A stretch of DNA of 7,929 nucleotides, taken from the NCBI GenBank assembly GCA_030696235.1, contig JAUYSN010000044.1, positions 1 through 7,929 on the forward strand. Reading direction: 5' to 3'. Source of the DNA: Sulfuricella sp. GTDB taxonomy: Bacteria > Pseudomonadota > Gammaproteobacteria > Burkholderiales > Sulfuricellaceae. Every line of letters starts with the position of its first letter. Within the stretch, counting starts at the first letter, position 1. Positions 6,862 through 7,929 of this stretch are shown piece by piece. The notes under the pieces were generated by a model that was not told the DNA's origin, did not search any database, and saw only the letters and a program-made list of their open reading frames with translations. Position numbers and translations under genes: made by a program.

Positions 6862-6955
6862 GCATCCAGACAAGGGTTTTCCGCCGCTCCTGCATCAGCG
6901 CCAGCCAGAGCGGAGCAAGGGAATCCAGGCCAGGAAGAAACGTGCGGCAAAGCAC

Positions 6956-6983
6956 TTGCCCTGCCCAACTGCGGCGCTACAAT
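6956..6983 (+). promoter_or_regulatory. Sigma70-type promoter for the membrane protein / yciH pair
   Basis: TTGCCC (6956-6961, four of six bases) and TACAAT (6978-6983, five of six) are separated by 16 bp, and the ATG at 7014 lies 30 bp downstream. It is the best-formed promoter in the window. The stretch between it and the PEBP -10 box (6862-6955) shows nothing else that I can name. Confidence 0.5.
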
Positions 6984-7013
6984 GAATGAATTTTTCCATA
7001 GGGGTATGACGCG

Positions 7014-7271
7014 ATGCGACAGGCTGTGCTGCGGGTATTGGCGTTGCTGGTGTTGCTGATGCTGCTGTTTTACTCCGTCAGTGTGACCGTGGCATGGTGG
7101 CGGGATGAGATTGAACTGACGAATGACTGGAACTGGTTCTGGGTAGGCCTGTTACCCATATTGATCGTGTTGTGGTGGCGCTATTTTTCCATCTTCGGCT
7201 GCAAGAATCCCGCCTGCCTGCTGCCGGAAGATGAGTCCGTAAAGAAATCGAAATGTCATGAAAATCAATAA
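7014..7271 (+). CDS. Small two-helix inner-membrane protein, unknown function
   Basis: An 85-residue protein of no family that I recognise. Hydrophobic helix 1 covers about 5-28 (leucine-rich, ending VTVAWW) and helix 2 about 41-61 (WFWVGLLPILIVLWW and on). They are joined by an acidic loop (RDEIELTND) that is probably periplasmic, with both ends inside. The tail has FGCKNPACLLPEDES (Cys63 and Cys68) and a last cysteine at 81, which may bind metal or form a disulfide. AGGGG at 7000-7004 is a Shine-Dalgarno 9 nt before the ATG, and a promoter lies upstream. Its last 14 bp overlap the start of the yciH-like gene, so the two are probably co-transcribed and translationally coupled. The aromatic-rich helices and overlap support real coding. 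Confidence 0.75.
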   Translation: MRQAVLRVLALLVLLMLLFYSVSVTVAWWRDEIELTNDWNWFWVGLLPILIVLWWRYFSIFGCKNPACLLPEDESVKKSKCHENQ

Positions 7272-7620
7272 ATCAACGGGTGGGCTCGTCTATTCCACCG
7301 AGCACGGCAAAATGTGTCCCGAGTGCCGGAAACCCCTTGCCGAGTGTGTTTGTAGCCGGAATGCATCAACGCCTGTGTCTGACGGCATTGTGCGAGTCTC
7401 CAGAGAGGCCAAGGGCCGCAAAGGGAAAGGCGTTACCCTGATCAAGGGGCTCACGCTGGATGCGCTTGCGCTCGCGCAACTTGGCAAACAACTCAAAACC
7501 ACGTGCGGCTCCGGCGGCACGGTGAAGGAGGGGGTGATTGAAATCCAGGGCGATCACTGTGAACGGGTGATCGAACATCTCAAGAAGCAGGGCTGGATCG
7601 TCAAGCGGGCTGGCGGGTAA
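7258..7620 (+). CDS. yciH: SUI1/eIF1-like protein YciH with N-terminal cysteine knuckle
   Basis: A 120-residue homologue of E. coli YciH (108 residues) and eukaryotic eIF1. The family binds the small ribosomal subunit near the P site; E. coli YciH has been linked to translation control under stress. The SUI1 fold covers about 43-120, with GRKGKGVTLIKGL (53-65), CGSGGTVKEGVIEIQGD (83-99) and the closing KRAGG, all close to E. coli. The N-terminus shares LVYSTE with E. coli but then has CPECRKPLAECVC (20-32), four cysteines spaced as CxxC, x6, CxC, a likely zinc knuckle that E. coli YciH lacks. The ATG at 7258 lies within the end of the preceding membrane protein gene (14-bp overlap, different frame) and has only a weak purine stretch (GTAAAGAAATCG), so translation probably depends on coupling. 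Confidence 0.92.
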   Translation: MKINKSTGGLVYSTEHGKMCPECRKPLAECVCSRNASTPVSDGIVRVSREAKGRKGKGVTLIKGLTLDALALAQLGKQLKTTCGSGGTVKEGVIEIQGDHCERVIEHLKKQGWIVKRAGG

Positions 7621-7672
7621 TTGACCTGCCTCCACCCCGCCACATTCCAACTCGACCGCATTGCCGCCGGGG

Positions 7673-7929
7673 TTATGCGTCGTTCTCGTAACTCGACGGT
7701 GTCACCCCTGCGCGGGCGAGGAATTCGCGCAGCTGCTTGATCAGCATCTTGTCGCAGACATTGCTTTGGTGGGGGTGGTGCAGGAATTCCTCGAAACCGT
7801 TGAGCGTCACGTGGAAGCGTGCGCCATGCGCCGAGGCGATACTGGCACCCAGGTGATGCAGCAGGGATTCGATTTCGCGCCAGTGGATGTTGCCGCTGAC
7901 CGGATCATGGAAGATGGCGTGCAGCAGAT
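7673..7929 (-). CDS. HicA-like (YcfA-type) protein, C-terminal part
   Basis: Eighty-four codons before a TAA at 7675-7673 are present; the start lies beyond the right edge. The reading IFHDPVSGNIHWREIESLLHHLGA, split by family pattern into an IF..P.SGNI.W.E.ESLL helix and a following GARFHVTLNG strand with HHPH, resembles the double-stranded-RNA-binding-like HicA fold, in which a histidine in the strand is catalytic in true mRNA interferase toxins. The tail (DKMLIKQLREFLARAGV) is also typical. HicA toxins are about 60 residues with the histidine in GSHH-like contexts; this protein is longer and belongs to a related group often found alone, so toxicity cannot be assumed. No HicB antitoxin is visible on the 3' side, where the 52 bp to the yciH stop show no gene or clear terminator. 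Confidence 0.7.
   Translation of the reverse strand, partial: LLHAIFHDPVSGNIHWREIESLLHHLGASIASAHGARFHVTLNGFEEFLHHPHQSNVCDKMLIKQLREFLARAGVTPSSYENDA

Noticed and set aside
6823..6873. Upstream ATG at 6873 as the PEBP start
   Set aside because: It lies upstream of the likely -10 box (6858-6853), and the extra 17 residues would put a non-signal-like stretch before the signal peptide.

Overview
The window looks like a piece of a GC-rich Gram-negative chromosome, most likely a betaproteobacterium. This is an inference from codon use, the protein types (SUI1/YciH, YbhB/YbcL-type PEBP, AAA_32-type Lon-like protease) and my recollection of similar betaproteobacterial gene sets; no marker gene settles it. 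Genes are tightly packed, with no rRNA, tRNA, CRISPR array or transposase gene visible.

Left two thirds (1-5987): a protein-quality-control cluster. A short plus-strand reading frame at the left edge ends like a small heat shock protein (Hsp20) and meets, tail to tail with 2 bp between, a minus-strand Lon-like ATP-dependent protease (183-2606). Upstream of the protease on the same strand lie a complete DnaJ-type co-chaperone (2725-3852) and a full-length Hsp70/DnaK-type chaperone (4107-5987). The minus-strand order is therefore dnaK, dnaJ, lon-like. The proteins form a plausible chain in which DnaJ delivers unfolded clients to DnaK and the protease removes those that cannot be rescued. No grpE is in the window. 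The genes are probably not one simple operon. A roughly 190-bp repeat element with inverted CACAGAG-rich ends, carrying a terminator-like hairpin, sits between dnaK and dnaJ, and the lon-like gene has its own perfect TATAAT box. The DnaJ gene has no ATG, GTG or TTG that would give a complete J domain; an ATC codon behind a good ribosome binding site is the best start.

Middle (5988-6873): an 86-bp divergent intergenic region separates dnaK from a 54-residue, two-helix membrane protein (6074-6238). That gene runs tail to tail, 2 bp apart, into a PEBP-family gene on the minus strand. The PEBP gene can be read as an exported protein from an upstream start, or as a cytoplasmic protein from an internal start with a better Shine-Dalgarno sequence.

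Right end (6823-7929): divergent from the PEBP gene, behind a recognisable sigma70-type promoter, are an 85-residue two-helix membrane protein and, overlapping it by 14 bp, a SUI1/eIF1-like YciH protein with an added four-cysteine N-terminal knuckle. The window ends in the C-terminal part of a minus-strand HicA-like protein whose start lies beyond the right edge.

The points most worth checking are the apparent AUC start of dnaJ, the repeat element and terminator splitting dnaK from dnaJ, the Gram-positive-like compact nucleotide-binding domain of this DnaK, and the two possible starts of the PEBP gene. I see no clearly new multi-gene system; the chaperone-protease cluster is the nearest candidate.
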